A DNA stretch of 64,000 nucleotides from JBGQAS01 sp964498605 (lineage in GTDB: Bacteria > Chloroflexota > Anaerolineae > Anaerolineales > Anaerolineaceae), in NCBI GenBank assembly GCA_964498605.1, contig CAZCHK010000001.1, positions 66,437 to 130,436 on the forward strand, in the 5' to 3' direction. This document shows, in pieces, positions 36,636-45,381 of the stretch. Under the pieces are notes generated by a model. That model saw nothing but the letters and a program-made list of their open reading frames with translations, was not told the DNA's origin and made no database searches. A program made the translations under genes and the position numbers. How positions within the stretch are numbered: position 1 is the first letter of the stretch; each line of letters opens with the position of its first letter.

Positions 36636-37406
36636 ATGTACGAAAATACCATCCCTTTGCAAAAAAAGATTGTTTATGGACCAATACTTTCCAGGAGACT
36701 GGGGTGGTCTTTGGGCGTAAACATTCTATCTCCGTACCAGAAGATTTGTTCCTTTGATTGCGTGTATTGTCAATACGGACCTACACAACTACTTAGCAAA
36801 GATCCGCAAGCGCATGTTTTTTACAGTGTTGCTGAAATTGAGCGGGAAGTAGAGCAGGCTGTTGCGACCGTAAAACAGATTGACCATGTAACTCTTTCAG
36901 GCAATGGCGAACCTACACTACATCCAAAATTTTTAGAAATCGTCCAGCTGCTGAGAACCATTATCGGAAGAGAAAAACCTCATGCCAGGCTGGCAATCTT
37001 TTCCAATTCAACAAACTTGGATAATGAAGATGTAAAAAAAGGAATTGCCCTTACAGATGAACCGATCCTGAAGATGGATACCGCTATTCAGGGGGAGTTC
37101 CTCAGGATCAATCATCCGGCTGAACAAGTGCATCTTGAAAGAGTGATCGCGCAACTTGCATCTAGCAACAACCCGATTATTCAGACACTATTTTTGGGAG
37201 GCGAGGATGGGAATTCTGGGTTGGGGTCCATCGAATCATGGATGAACGCGCTTCGGCAGATTCAACCCAAGAAGGTGTATATTTACTCCAGCGATTATGA
37301 ATTCTCGGGTACAAGATATCGTCGATTAAAACCGAGCGAATTGATCCAGATCGAAGATCATACAAAGAAATCTACGGGAATGGATATCACCGCATTCTGG
37401 AGATAA
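36636..37406 (+). CDS. radical SAM protein of the COG0731 type
   Basis: A 256-residue radical SAM enzyme. The 4Fe-4S motif is the CxxxCxYC-like CSFDCVYC (about residues 34-41), followed by VTLSGNGEPTLHPKF (SAM binding). The preceding GPILSRRLGWSLGVNI is characteristic of this group. It is related to wybutosine-pathway TYW1 but lacks a flavodoxin domain. Its substrate in bacteria is not established. The start has no good ribosome-binding site. It converges on the next gene with 3 bases between stops. Confidence 0.85.
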   Translation: MYENTIPLQKKIVYGPILSRRLGWSLGVNILSPYQKICSFDCVYCQYGPTQLLSKDPQAHVFYSVAEIEREVEQAVATVKQIDHVTLSGNGEPTLHPKFLEIVQLLRTIIGREKPHARLAIFSNSTNLDNEDVKKGIALTDEPILKMDTAIQGEFLRINHPAEQVHLERVIAQLASSNNPIIQTLFLGGEDGNSGLGSIESWMNALRQIQPKKVYIYSSDYEFSGTRYRRLKPSELIQIEDHTKKSTGMDITAFWR

Positions 37407-37409
37407 ATC

Positions 37410-38054
37410 CTAGTGGGTCGCTTTAAAATAGATGACCGTATCGGATACGCTGTTGCTTGTCCATACGCGATCCCATTTTTTTGTCAATTCCAAGAAATCC
37501 AGCCATCTCTCCGAGATGGGTTCCTCGTTGATTTTTCTGGCAAAAGGGGACTGTGATTCTGATGGCAGGTAACGATGGATATCATCGATAATCAGCATTC
37601 CTTCGGGCTTTAATTTTGGAATGGCTGACACGCAGCATTCCGCCCGATAGACACCATCAATGAGAATGAAGTCAAAGGAATCATTGACGAATTGATTGAT
37701 TACCGAAACATACTTCGAATCTGCACCCTCTGGTTCTTTATCTTCTTCACGTTCGCAGAGCACCAAGTCAACATTGGTCAATCGCTTTTTAATCAATTCA
37801 TCCTTTACGCGCTGGTACCATTTTGGATTATGCTCAACGCTTACCAGCGACCTGATCCTTTTTGCAAACCAAATCGTGCTGCGGCCCGATCCAAATTCGA
37901 AACCTACCCAGGTCGACTTAATCTTTTTTGTAAGAATACGGTTGACCGCCGGTGAAAGCCACGGTTTCTTGTGATTCAAGAGCCTGTATAGTTTTTCTAC
38001 GCTCCTCGCAGCGATGTATCGAGTGGTAATGTGCGATTTAATATTTCGGTTCAT
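37410..38054 (-). CDS. class I SAM-dependent methyltransferase
   Basis: A 214-residue protein with a Rossmann-type methyltransferase core. The glycine motif is GFEFGSGRSTIWFAKR (about 50-65). VSVEHNPKWYQRV is the acidic motif II, and FDFILIDGVYRAECC is motif IV. The substrate is unknown; related proteins act on small molecules or glycans. It lies 21 bases after the RlmI-like gene on the same strand. Confidence 0.75.
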   Translation of the reverse strand: MNRNIKSHITTRYIAARSVEKLYRLLNHKKPWLSPAVNRILTKKIKSTWVGFEFGSGRSTIWFAKRIRSLVSVEHNPKWYQRVKDELIKKRLTNVDLVLCEREEDKEPEGADSKYVSVINQFVNDSFDFILIDGVYRAECCVSAIPKLKPEGMLIIDDIHRYLPSESQSPFARKINEEPISERWLDFLELTKKWDRVWTSNSVSDTVIYFKATH

Positions 38055-38075
38055 GTTCCAACCAACGGTTGTTCC

Positions 38076-38984
38076 TTATGATAAAGACGAGGACACCCAC
38101 TGCGCAAAGACCGCTGTCGATAAGCACCGCGAGGATGTTTTTTCTTGAAGCAATAACTCGCCTGACAAGTACTGTCCTTCATGAAGCGCAATTGTTTCTC
38201 TCAAAGCATTGAGCAATGTAAATGAGGATGCTTTGACAGCGTAGGCCGTCAGGATGACCAGTTTTGGATCTTGCGCAAGCACTTTCTGACAAAGTTTGAG
38301 AAGGTCCGGCAGCAACCTGTAGAATTCCCACACTTCCCCTTTCGGTCCTCTACCAAACTTGGGGGGATCGAGGATAATCACGTCGTATTTCACACCCCGT
38401 TTCGCCTCGCGTTGTAGATACTTCAAGGCGTCGTCGACAATCCACCGAATGGGGGAGTCATCCATCCGGGACAATGATTGGTTTTCTCTCGCCCAATTGA
38501 TTGCCTTTGGTGAAGCGTCCAGGTGGGTAACTTTCGCCCCAGCGCGCGCGCCTGTCAGTGTTGCCAGCCCGGTATAGCCAAAAAGGTTGATCATATTGAT
38601 GGGCTTGGAACTCTTTTCACACGCCTGTTTTATGATTTCCCACTGTGGAAATTGATCTGGGAATATTCCGATGTGACGGGAGGAGGAAAGCTGTACCAAA
38701 CATCGAAGGTTTTGCATTTTTATATCCCAGCGCGAAGGAATGTTGTGGTTGTTTACCCAATGGCCACCCATTTCTTCAGAGGATGATACATAAGTAGCAT
38801 CCGCCTTCTGCCATTCGCTTTCGCTTAAACACTTAGACCATACAGCTTCCGCCTCAGGGCGATTGAGCAAGTAGTTGCCGAATCTCTCCAGTTTCCGCCC
38901 GTCCCCCGAGTCGATTAGTTGATAATCAGGCCATCCATGGGAGATCAATGGTGAAAAATGGTACTCCGGTTTTTTTCCTGCCAT
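38076..38984 (-). CDS. RlmI-like SAM-dependent rRNA methyltransferase
   Basis: A 302-residue methyltransferase. It has MINLFGYTGLATLTGARAGA (SAM site), HLDASPKAINWARENQ, and ILDPPKFGRGPKGEVW, the DPPxF motif of rRNA/nucleic-acid methylases. The core matches the COG1092 group that includes the 23S rRNA m5C1962 enzyme RlmI. The usual N-terminal PUA domain is not obvious, so the exact target is left open. Confidence 0.8.
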   Translation of the reverse strand: MAGKKPEYHFSPLISHGWPDYQLIDSGDGRKLERFGNYLLNRPEAEAVWSKCLSESEWQKADATYVSSSEEMGGHWVNNHNIPSRWDIKMQNLRCLVQLSSSRHIGIFPDQFPQWEIIKQACEKSSKPINMINLFGYTGLATLTGARAGAKVTHLDASPKAINWARENQSLSRMDDSPIRWIVDDALKYLQREAKRGVKYDVIILDPPKFGRGPKGEVWEFYRLLPDLLKLCQKVLAQDPKLVILTAYAVKASSFTLLNALRETIALHEGQYLSGELLLQEKTSSRCLSTAVFAQWVSSSLS

Positions 38985-39044
38985 GAAAAAAGTATACCAG
39001 CAATCTTTGCGCGAGTTCCCCGGGTGTTTTTGTTAAAAATGAGA

Positions 39045-39065
39045 CGAGACCGCATCACGGTCTCG
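39045..39065 (-). terminator. terminator of the cold-shock gene, possibly bidirectional
   Basis: A perfect 8-bp stem CGAGACCG/CGGTCTCG with a 5-base loop. On the minus strand TCTCATTTTT follows. On the plus strand CCATTCTTTTTT follows. It lies 22 bases after the cold-shock gene stop. Confidence 0.75.
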
Positions 39066-39086
39066 CCATTCTTTTTTATCGTTAGG

Positions 39087-39299
39087 TTATTCGACTGTAG
39101 TGACGGCAGCTGCTTGTTGACCTTTGGGACCTTCAACGATCTCAAATTCAACCTTTTGACCCTCTTTGAGGGTTTTGAAACCTTCAGATTGAATTGCGCT
39201 AAAATGTACGAATACATCTTCGCCATCATCACGCCCGATGAAGCCAAATCCTTTGGCGGGGTTGAACCATTTAACGGTTCCAACAAAACGTTCTGACAT
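39087..39299 (-). CDS. cold-shock protein, CspA family
   Basis: A 70-residue OB-fold RNA/DNA-binding protein. RNP1 is [10 protein letters not shown] and RNP2 is DVFVHFSAI. Length and the start [19 protein letters not shown] match the family. It is preceded by AAGGA and by a leader of about 94 bases. Long leaders of cold-shock mRNAs often act as thermosensors; this is only a possibility here. The ATG-proximal longer frame is not real. Confidence 0.96.
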   Translation of the reverse strand: MSERFVGTVKWFNPAKGFGFIGRDDGEDVFVHFSAIQSEGFKTLKEGQKVEFEIVEGPKGQQAAAVTTVE

Positions 39300-39399
39300 G
39301 CTTTTTTCCTTCTCTTTCTTAAAAAATTTGAGACGCAGTTCGCCTTTGTGATTGGGTAAGAATGATAATAAGGTGAACTTTCCGTCTCCTTCAGTGGTT

Positions 39400-39428
39400 A
39401 GGTTATCATTTATTGGATACCTTGTCAA
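39400..39428 (-). promoter_or_regulatory. promoter of the cold-shock gene
   Basis: On the minus strand a perfect TTGACA (39423-39428) and TAACCT (39400-39405) are 17 bases apart. The predicted start near 39393 gives a leader of about 94 bases. Confidence 0.6.
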
Positions 39429-39546
39429 GGAATTTGTTTATCCTTAAAGGTGCCCTGATAGGTTCTGAAACCAGTTTTTTGTCCTAAATAGAGACAATCA
39501 AAACCTGAGCATGTTGATATGTTTGTCGGTTAAAATTGATATCACA

Positions 39547-40218
39547 ATGAAAGGATTCATCTCGATTGTTTTTCTCACAATCTTGCTGGCTGGTTGCCAG
39601 ACAGGTTCCTATTTACAGGCAACGCCAACCTATTACATGTCTTCTGAACAGGGTCTGGGTGAAGGTGTTGTTATGTTCTCTGATGATTTTACGTCCTCTG
39701 ACACAATTTGGGGTAGGACGAATAGTGCATTGGGTTCGCGGGTGGCGTATGAGCATCAAGGACTGCGCATCGTTGTCAATGAAACCAATACAGATCTATT
39801 CTCAACGGCACACTCCTCGATGCAGGATGTGCGCATAGCTGTTGATGCAAGTAAACTCGGCGGACCAGATGATAATTATTTCGGTGTGATCTGCAGGATG
39901 CAGGATAATCTCAATTATTACGCGTTTCTCATCAGCAGCGACGGGTACTATGGAATAACAAAAGTGATTGATGGCCAGGTTGATTTATTGTCGTCAGAGC
40001 ACATGGATTTCAGTGCGATCATTAATCGGAGCCGGGGGACAAATCGGGTAAGGGGGGATTGCATGGGGTCAGTGCTGTCGATGTATGTGAATGGACAAAA
40101 AATCGCTTCCGTTCAAGATGGAACCTTTCAATCCGGTAAATTTGGTGTCATTGCGGGAAGCAATGACGAGATTGGTGTGGATATCCTTTTTGATAACTTT
40201 TTTGTCTATCAACCTTGA
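39547..40218 (+). CDS. lipoprotein with a lectin-like (LamG/DUF1080-type) domain
   Basis: A 223-residue exported lipoprotein. The signal peptide ends in the lipobox LLAGC (C17). The mature part (about 45-220) reads as a concanavalin-like beta sandwich: FSDDFTSSDTIWGR, a central VICRMQDNLNYYAFLIS, and FGVIAGSNDEIGVDILFDNF near the end. That pattern recurs in 3-keto-disaccharide-hydrolase-like and LamG domains, where it binds carbohydrate or has no known role. I start it at ATG 39547, the signal-peptide methionine. Its stop overlaps the mtaB ATG as TGATG-type coupling. Confidence 0.78.
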   Translation: MKGFISIVFLTILLAGCQTGSYLQATPTYYMSSEQGLGEGVVMFSDDFTSSDTIWGRTNSALGSRVAYEHQGLRIVVNETNTDLFSTAHSSMQDVRIAVDASKLGGPDDNYFGVICRMQDNLNYYAFLISSDGYYGITKVIDGQVDLLSSEHMDFSAIINRSRGTNRVRGDCMGSVLSMYVNGQKIASVQDGTFQSGKFGVIAGSNDEIGVDILFDNFFVYQP

Positions 40219-41546
40219 TGAAAATATCCCTGAACAGTATCGGCTGCCGGTTAAACCAAGCTGAAATTGAGAAATTTGCCAATCAGCTTGTGCGAGCGGG
40301 GCATGAACTTGTTCCCTCGGAAGAACAAGCTGATGTCGTGATCCTGAACACCTGCACTGTCACCAACCATGCGGCTTCAGATTCGCGGGGAATGGTACGG
40401 AGATCCTTAAAAAATCAACCTGGCCGGATCATCGTAACAGGTTGCTTGTCGACATTAGACCCTGATTCGATCGCGAAAATCGATCCGAGCGTGATGATCA
40501 TTGACAACAATGATAAAGACAACCTGGTGAACCAAGTGATACCCCCGATCCGTGATCTTCGTCCACCAGAACATGTCACTCGGGTGAATATCCCCGGTAT
40601 GAGACACCGGACAAGAGCCTTTATAAAAGCACAGGACGGCTGCGATAATTTCTGCACTTTTTGCGTCACCAGGCTTGCTCGCGGAAAATCACGTAGCGTT
40701 TCAGCCGATGTGATTATCAAAGATGTTCTCTATGCAGAGAATAGTGGTGTGAAAGAAGTAGTGTTATCAGGGGTGCAGCTGGGGTCCTGGGGAAGTGACC
40801 TGGTGCCCCAAAAAACAATAAGCGATCTGGTCAAATCAGTATTAGCAGCAACAACGAATGTGCGCGTCCGTTTATCATCAATTGAGCCATGGGGAATCCC
40901 CGGAGATTTTTTTCAACTTTGGAATGAGGAACGAATCTGTCGGCAACTTCACATTCCGCTGCAGTCCGGCTCGGATCGAATCCTGAAAAAAATGGGCAGA
41001 AAAAACACAACTGCCGGTTATAAAAGGCTAGTGGATACGATCAGGAAGATATGTCCTGAAATTGCGATCACGACGGATATTTTGGTCGGTTTCCCTGGTG
41101 AGAGCAGCGATGATTTTGATGAAACATGTGTTTTCATGAAATCGCTTAATTTCGCCGGCGGTCATGTTTTTACATACTCACCCCGCCCGGGTACTGTTGC
41201 GGCAATGATGAAAAACCAAATACCGCACGTTCAAAAAGCGGAAAGAAGCCGCTTCATTCGGAGCCTCCTTATGGACTTGCAGCAGAAGTATTATCGCTGT
41301 TTCCTGCAAAAAGAATTGGACATTCTGTGGGAATCAGCACAACAACAGGAAAATGGAAGCTGGAGGCTCAAAGGGATCAGTGATAATTACATCCGTGTAT
41401 ATGCAACATATCCAAAAAACCTTTGTAACCAGATTTCAAAAGTATGTATGATTGAGGCAGCTCCTTCTGGAATATTTGGAAACATACTAAGTGAGCAGCA
41501 AGCAGTTAACAATCTCAACACCGGAGATCAGTATGCGTCAAAATAG
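40218..41546 (+). CDS. mtaB: tRNA t6A37 methylthiotransferase MtaB
   Basis: A radical SAM enzyme that converts t6A37 to ms2t6A in ANN-decoding tRNAs. The 442-residue protein has the UPF0004 domain (SLNSIGCRLNQAEIEKF, NTCTVTNHAASDSR). The radical SAM cluster is QDGCDNFCTFCVTR (about 145-158). HIPLQSGSDRILKKMGRKNT and a C-terminal TRAM-like stretch follow. MtaB rather than MiaB is favoured by the N-terminal GCRLN and overall length. ATG 40218 overlaps the lipoprotein stop; it runs 14 bases into the next gene. Confidence 0.92.
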   Translation: MKISLNSIGCRLNQAEIEKFANQLVRAGHELVPSEEQADVVILNTCTVTNHAASDSRGMVRRSLKNQPGRIIVTGCLSTLDPDSIAKIDPSVMIIDNNDKDNLVNQVIPPIRDLRPPEHVTRVNIPGMRHRTRAFIKAQDGCDNFCTFCVTRLARGKSRSVSADVIIKDVLYAENSGVKEVVLSGVQLGSWGSDLVPQKTISDLVKSVLAATTNVRVRLSSIEPWGIPGDFFQLWNEERICRQLHIPLQSGSDRILKKMGRKNTTAGYKRLVDTIRKICPEIAITTDILVGFPGESSDDFDETCVFMKSLNFAGGHVFTYSPRPGTVAAMMKNQIPHVQKAERSRFIRSLLMDLQQKYYRCFLQKELDILWESAQQQENGSWRLKGISDNYIRVYATYPKNLCNQISKVCMIEAAPSGIFGNILSEQQAVNNLNTGDQYASK

Positions 41547-43236
41547 ATGGTGGCAGTCGGCAATTTTCTACCAGATATATCCTAGAAGTTACTATGACAG
41601 CAATGGTGATGGAATCGGGGATATTGCAGGCATCATCTCGAAATTGGATTACTTGCAGAATTTGGGAATTGATGCCATTTGGCTCTCACCACATTATCCA
41701 TCACCCTTGAAAGACTGTGGATATGATGTGTCCGATTATGAGGGGATCGCTCCAGAGTACGGGACGATGAGTGATTTCAGGAAGTTGCTGGATGAAACTC
41801 ATCAACGGGGTATGTACCTCGTAACGGATTTGGTTTTAAATCACACATCCGACGAACATGATTGGTTTAGGCAATCGAAATCAAACAGGTCGAATCCAAA
41901 ACGTGATTGGTATATCTGGCGGTCTTCAAAAAATGGAAATCCGCCAAACAACTGGGTTTCTGCATTTGGAGGCCCTGCTTGGGAGTACGATTCAACCACG
42001 CAGGAATACTATTACCACTTCTTTTTCAAAGAGCAGCCCGACCTGAATTGGTGGAATCCGGAAGTCAAGGCTGCTATGTTTAACATGGTGCGGTTCTGGC
42101 TGAATCTGGGCGTGGATGGTTTCCGCCTTGATGCCGTTGGGACAATTTTTGAGGATGAACGCTTTTTGGACCATAAAGCAGGGCTCACCACGCTGGAAGA
42201 GTATTACGAAAGGAATAGGAAAGCTTCTACGCAGAAAGAGCGCAAGGCGGCCTGGAAGCTGCACGAAGAATTGTTCATGTATCAGCATGATCAGCCTGGT
42301 GTACATGGCTTGATGAAAGAGCTGCGGATTATTGTTAATGAATATGATCACCGAGTTCTGATCGGCGAAACGGATGATGTGGCCTATTATGGATCTGGTG
42401 ATGACGAGTTGAATTTGGTATTCAACTTTCCTTTGATGAAATTCAAGAGACTGAATGCGAAAAATATCAAAAAGAACCAGATCCAGCGTAAAAAAGTCAT
42501 GCCTGCAGGAGCCTGGGCGTGTAACACGCTGGGAAATCACGACTCACCTAGGATGATGAACCGCTTTGGCAATGGTAAGGATAATGAGAAAATCGCGCAA
42601 ATCAATTTTCTTTCCTTGCTTGCCCTGCAAGGTACGCCCGTTCTCTACAACGGCGAAGAGATCGGAATGACTGATTATCTTCAAATACCCATCAACCGGT
42701 ACAAGGACCCTTTGGGAACTCGAGCCTATCAACTTGAAAAAATATTGATCAGATCCTCTGATGATGAGGCGATGGCAATTGCATGCAAAGAAGGGCGCGA
42801 TAAGTGCAGGACACCAATGCAATGGGATCACTCTCCCAATGCTGGATTTTGCCCTGGGCATGTCTCACCCTGGTTGCCCGTTAACCCGAATTATTCTGAC
42901 GGGATTTGTGTCGCGGATCAGATCATCGACGAACATTCTGTATTGAATTTTTACACACGCGTGTTGAAAATTCGAAAACTTTACCGCTCGATGCAGGAAG
43001 GTGAAATGAGGTTCATCGACCTGAACAATTCAGCTGTACTTTGCCTGTCAAGAGTTTTTGCCAAGGAAGCAATACTCATTGGGATAAATTTTTCTGATCA
43101 GGTTAACAGGATCCAGCTTTCCTGGGCTGAAAAATTGAAAATTGTATTTTCAAAAGACTGCAAGATGATCAGCACTGAAAAAACCAGAACAGTGATTTTT
43201 GGTCCTTATGGTTATTTTATCGGTGAAAAGTTGTAG
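41533..43236 (+). CDS. GH13 alpha-glucosidase (oligo-1,6-glucosidase-like)
   Basis: A 567-residue cytoplasmic glycoside hydrolase. Region I is LVTDLVLNHTSDEH. The nucleophile aspartate is in GVDGFRLDAVG and the acid/base glutamate in LIGETDD. The transition-state aspartate is in LGNHDSPRM. The start WWQSAIFYQIYPRSYYDSNGDG and the TPMQWDHSPNAGF motif are typical of alpha-glucosidases and trehalulose/oligo-1,6-glucosidase relatives. I start it at ATG 41533 with GGAG upstream. Specificity for alpha-1,4 or alpha-1,6 bonds is not decided. Confidence 0.93.
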   Translation: MRQNRWWQSAIFYQIYPRSYYDSNGDGIGDIAGIISKLDYLQNLGIDAIWLSPHYPSPLKDCGYDVSDYEGIAPEYGTMSDFRKLLDETHQRGMYLVTDLVLNHTSDEHDWFRQSKSNRSNPKRDWYIWRSSKNGNPPNNWVSAFGGPAWEYDSTTQEYYYHFFFKEQPDLNWWNPEVKAAMFNMVRFWLNLGVDGFRLDAVGTIFEDERFLDHKAGLTTLEEYYERNRKASTQKERKAAWKLHEELFMYQHDQPGVHGLMKELRIIVNEYDHRVLIGETDDVAYYGSGDDELNLVFNFPLMKFKRLNAKNIKKNQIQRKKVMPAGAWACNTLGNHDSPRMMNRFGNGKDNEKIAQINFLSLLALQGTPVLYNGEEIGMTDYLQIPINRYKDPLGTRAYQLEKILIRSSDDEAMAIACKEGRDKCRTPMQWDHSPNAGFCPGHVSPWLPVNPNYSDGICVADQIIDEHSVLNFYTRVLKIRKLYRSMQEGEMRFIDLNNSAVLCLSRVFAKEAILIGINFSDQVNRIQLSWAEKLKIVFSKDCKMISTEKTRTVIFGPYGYFIGEKL

Positions 43237-43259
43237 CGAATTTAAATTACTTGGAAAAC

Positions 43260-43287
43260 TTGTAAGACCCTGAACTTAAGGTATAAT
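43260..43287 (+). promoter_or_regulatory. promoter of the rpmH operon
   Basis: TTGTAA (43260-43265) and a perfect TATAAT (43282-43287) are 16 bases apart, 40 bases before the rpmH ATG. Confidence 0.7.
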
Positions 43288-43327
43288 TGCGGTTTGTGAT
43301 TATGGCAATGAAGTGAAAGGATAGTGA

Positions 43328-43501
43328 ATGGCAACCAAACGTACGTATCAACCGAAAATAAGGCGCCGTGTCCGTGTGCATGGATTTCGTGAGCGCATGT
43401 CAACGTCTGATGGACGTGAGGTTTTAAAACGAAGGAGACTGCGGGGACGAATACGCCTGACCGTGAAATCGAACAACCATGTCAAGCGGATGCGCTGGTA
43501 A
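43328..43501 (+). CDS. rpmH: 50S ribosomal protein L34
   Basis: A 57-residue very basic protein. [20 protein letters not shown] and [14 protein letters not shown] are the L34 signature. Most L34 proteins end at the LTV-type position after 44-46 residues. This one has a 12-residue basic tail ([11 protein letters not shown] at the end). It is followed by rnpA, the universal neighbour. dnaA, often next to rpmH, is not here. Confidence 0.96.
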   Translation: MATKRTYQPKIRRRVRVHGFRERMSTSDGREVLKRRRLRGRIRLTVKSNNHVKRMRW

Positions 43502-43549
43502 TTCTCCTTGGCTTGTTATCATCCTGTCTTAAGAACGGACAGGGTATGT

Positions 43550-43882
43550 GTGAAAAAGAGGATTCGATTAAATCAAGAGAAAGATTTTCAACGGGTGCGA
43601 AAATATGGTCAGAAGCATGCGCATCCGTTTTTCGTGTTGATTGCATTAAGAAATGAGTTGGACTCTCCTAGGCTGGGAGTCATTTGCAGCCGAAATCTTG
43701 GAAATGCTGTTCAACGTAATTTTGTTAAAAGGCGGATCAAAGAGATCTGTCGAAAGATCTTAAAAAATAGAAACCTGGGCTACGACCTGATTATTATTGC
43801 CCGATCGGCGGTCATGGATCAAAAGTACGCGGATGTGTGTTGCGCAATAACAGAGAAGCTGCATCAGGCTGAATTACTATAA
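43550..43882 (+). CDS. rnpA: ribonuclease P protein component
   Basis: The protein subunit of RNase P, which trims tRNA 5' ends. The 110-residue chain has [18 protein letters not shown] and the family motif [17 protein letters not shown] (the RNR-type loop). [13 protein letters not shown] is also typical. I start it at GTG 43550 with AGGG 5 bases upstream. An in-frame TTG at 43508 would add 14 residues without a ribosome-binding site. It sits between rpmH and yidD. Confidence 0.93.
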   Translation: MKKRIRLNQEKDFQRVRKYGQKHAHPFFVLIALRNELDSPRLGVICSRNLGNAVQRNFVKRRIKEICRKILKNRNLGYDLIIIARSAVMDQKYADVCCAITEKLHQAELL

Positions 43883-43883
43883 G

Positions 43884-44204
43884 ATGGATCAAATTACAGC
43901 TTTTCCTTTGGAGTATCCAGACGAACCAAAATTGCGGGATCTCAAGTTTAATTTAAAAAACCTCCCGAGGTGGATCCTGTTGGCACTGATCAGAGCCTAT
44001 CAAAAAACCGTATCCCCTTCTTTACCAGCGAACTCTTGTCGGTTTTACCCTTCCTGCTCTCATTATGGATATCAAGCGATTTATCGTTTTGGCGCAATTA
44101 AAGGCACCTGGATGGCGATCAACCGTGTATTTCGATGTAATCCATTCAGCGAGGGGGGGTATGATCCTGTTCCCGAAAGAAATCAAGAAAGGATTGATAA
44201 ATGA
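43884..44204 (+). CDS. yidD: membrane-protein insertion efficiency factor YidD
   Basis: A small membrane-associated protein that aids YidC. The 106-residue product has [17 protein letters not shown], the cysteine-rich [15 protein letters not shown] and the end motif [14 protein letters not shown], all diagnostic. It carries a 25-residue N-terminal extension before the family core. It starts 1 base after rnpA and overlaps the next gene by 4. Confidence 0.95.
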   Translation: MDQITAFPLEYPDEPKLRDLKFNLKNLPRWILLALIRAYQKTVSPSLPANSCRFYPSCSHYGYQAIYRFGAIKGTWMAINRVFRCNPFSEGGYDPVPERNQERIDK

Positions 44205-45367
44205 AAAAAAGATGGACGATTCTTGGAATGATGGGAATTCTTGCAGCTCTTCTTCTTACCAGCTGCGGAGGTTCCACGATTAATGTCAGTGCTGCGCCGG
44301 GGGTTGTTGTCAATACCTCGAGCGATGCGTACTATATTGCCAACGGATATTTTGTTTACAGCGTGCCGATTGGAGAAACTCAAAAGTACTGGCATTACCC
44401 ATCCGAGCAGGATAGCACAAAGGTGTTTTATTCTTCGCCTGCGATTTCACAGGATGGCAATTTGCTGGTCGTGGGCAGCTGGTACCCCACATCTGATCAG
44501 AAATTTGGCCTTTATGGGATCGATATCACTTCTGCAAAAGACCAAATTGTTAATGAAGCCTGGGAATCACCCTTTTTGGAAGCAACTGGAAGATGGATTG
44601 CCAGTCCAATCATTTGTGGTGAGTATATTTATGCTGCCAATACTGATCAAACCATTTACGTTCTTGATATCGGAGGAAAAATGGTCGGATCATACACCAG
44701 AGAGAAATACGCCTCGGAATTTGGTTTGGTTCCTGATCAGATAAATATGGGCGCCTATTGGGCGCAACCCGCGTGTGACGAGGAAAATGTCTACATAACC
44801 AATCTCAATCACATTCTGTTTGCGTTGAAGCAAGGTTCAGCCCCATCAAAAGCCTGGAACAGGTTCCCAGATCTTGAGGCCGCTGTGGTCACCAGTCCAT
44901 TCATCCACCCGGAAACTGCGGATATTTATATTGGGAACATTAATGGAATCCTTTTCCAGATTGATGCATCCAGCGGGACGATCATCAAAAAAGTGCAGTT
45001 AGATGGTGGAATTTGGTCAAAACCCGTTGTTGTCGGCGAGAACCTGTACATCGCGACTGCGACCGGTATAGTGTATAAAATTTCTAAAGGTCTCGAGATC
45101 TTGGATTCATGGTATCTTGAGTCCCCGGTGATTTCGACAGGCGTTGTATACGAAAACAGTGTTTATTTCATGACACGCAATGGAACACCGTGGAGAATTG
45201 ACGCTTCAGGATTCCATAATCCTCTCGACGCAACGGGAATTGGTGGTGAATTCGTGAGCGATCTGGCACTTGCAGGTAATTACATGCTTGCTCCGATTAA
45301 GGGGGGAGCTGAGTGGATGTTCTTATTCAACTTTAAAACTTCTCAGCCAAGCACATTCACTCCTTAG
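44201..45367 (+). CDS. PQQ-type beta-propeller lipoprotein
   Basis: A 388-residue lipoprotein with signal peptide and lipobox LLTSC (C22). The mature chain has repeated blades of the PQQ-like/BamB-like type: [58 protein letters not shown] and [19 protein letters not shown]. It probably acts outside the membrane as a binding scaffold. It sits between yidD and yidC in one operon, which hints at a link to membrane-protein insertion or quality control; this is inference. Confidence 0.82.
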   Translation: MKKRWTILGMMGILAALLLTSCGGSTINVSAAPGVVVNTSSDAYYIANGYFVYSVPIGETQKYWHYPSEQDSTKVFYSSPAISQDGNLLVVGSWYPTSDQKFGLYGIDITSAKDQIVNEAWESPFLEATGRWIASPIICGEYIYAANTDQTIYVLDIGGKMVGSYTREKYASEFGLVPDQINMGAYWAQPACDEENVYITNLNHILFALKQGSAPSKAWNRFPDLEAAVVTSPFIHPETADIYIGNINGILFQIDASSGTIIKKVQLDGGIWSKPVVVGENLYIATATGIVYKISKGLEILDSWYLESPVISTGVVYENSVYFMTRNGTPWRIDASGFHNPLDATGIGGEFVSDLALAGNYMLAPIKGGAEWMFLFNFKTSQPSTFTP

Positions 45368-45381
45368 AAAATGGTGAAACA

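Noticed and set aside
41992..42540. A 182-codon minus-strand frame inside the GH13 gene
   Set aside because: It is the complement of the catalytic region of a clear glucosidase and has no independent support.
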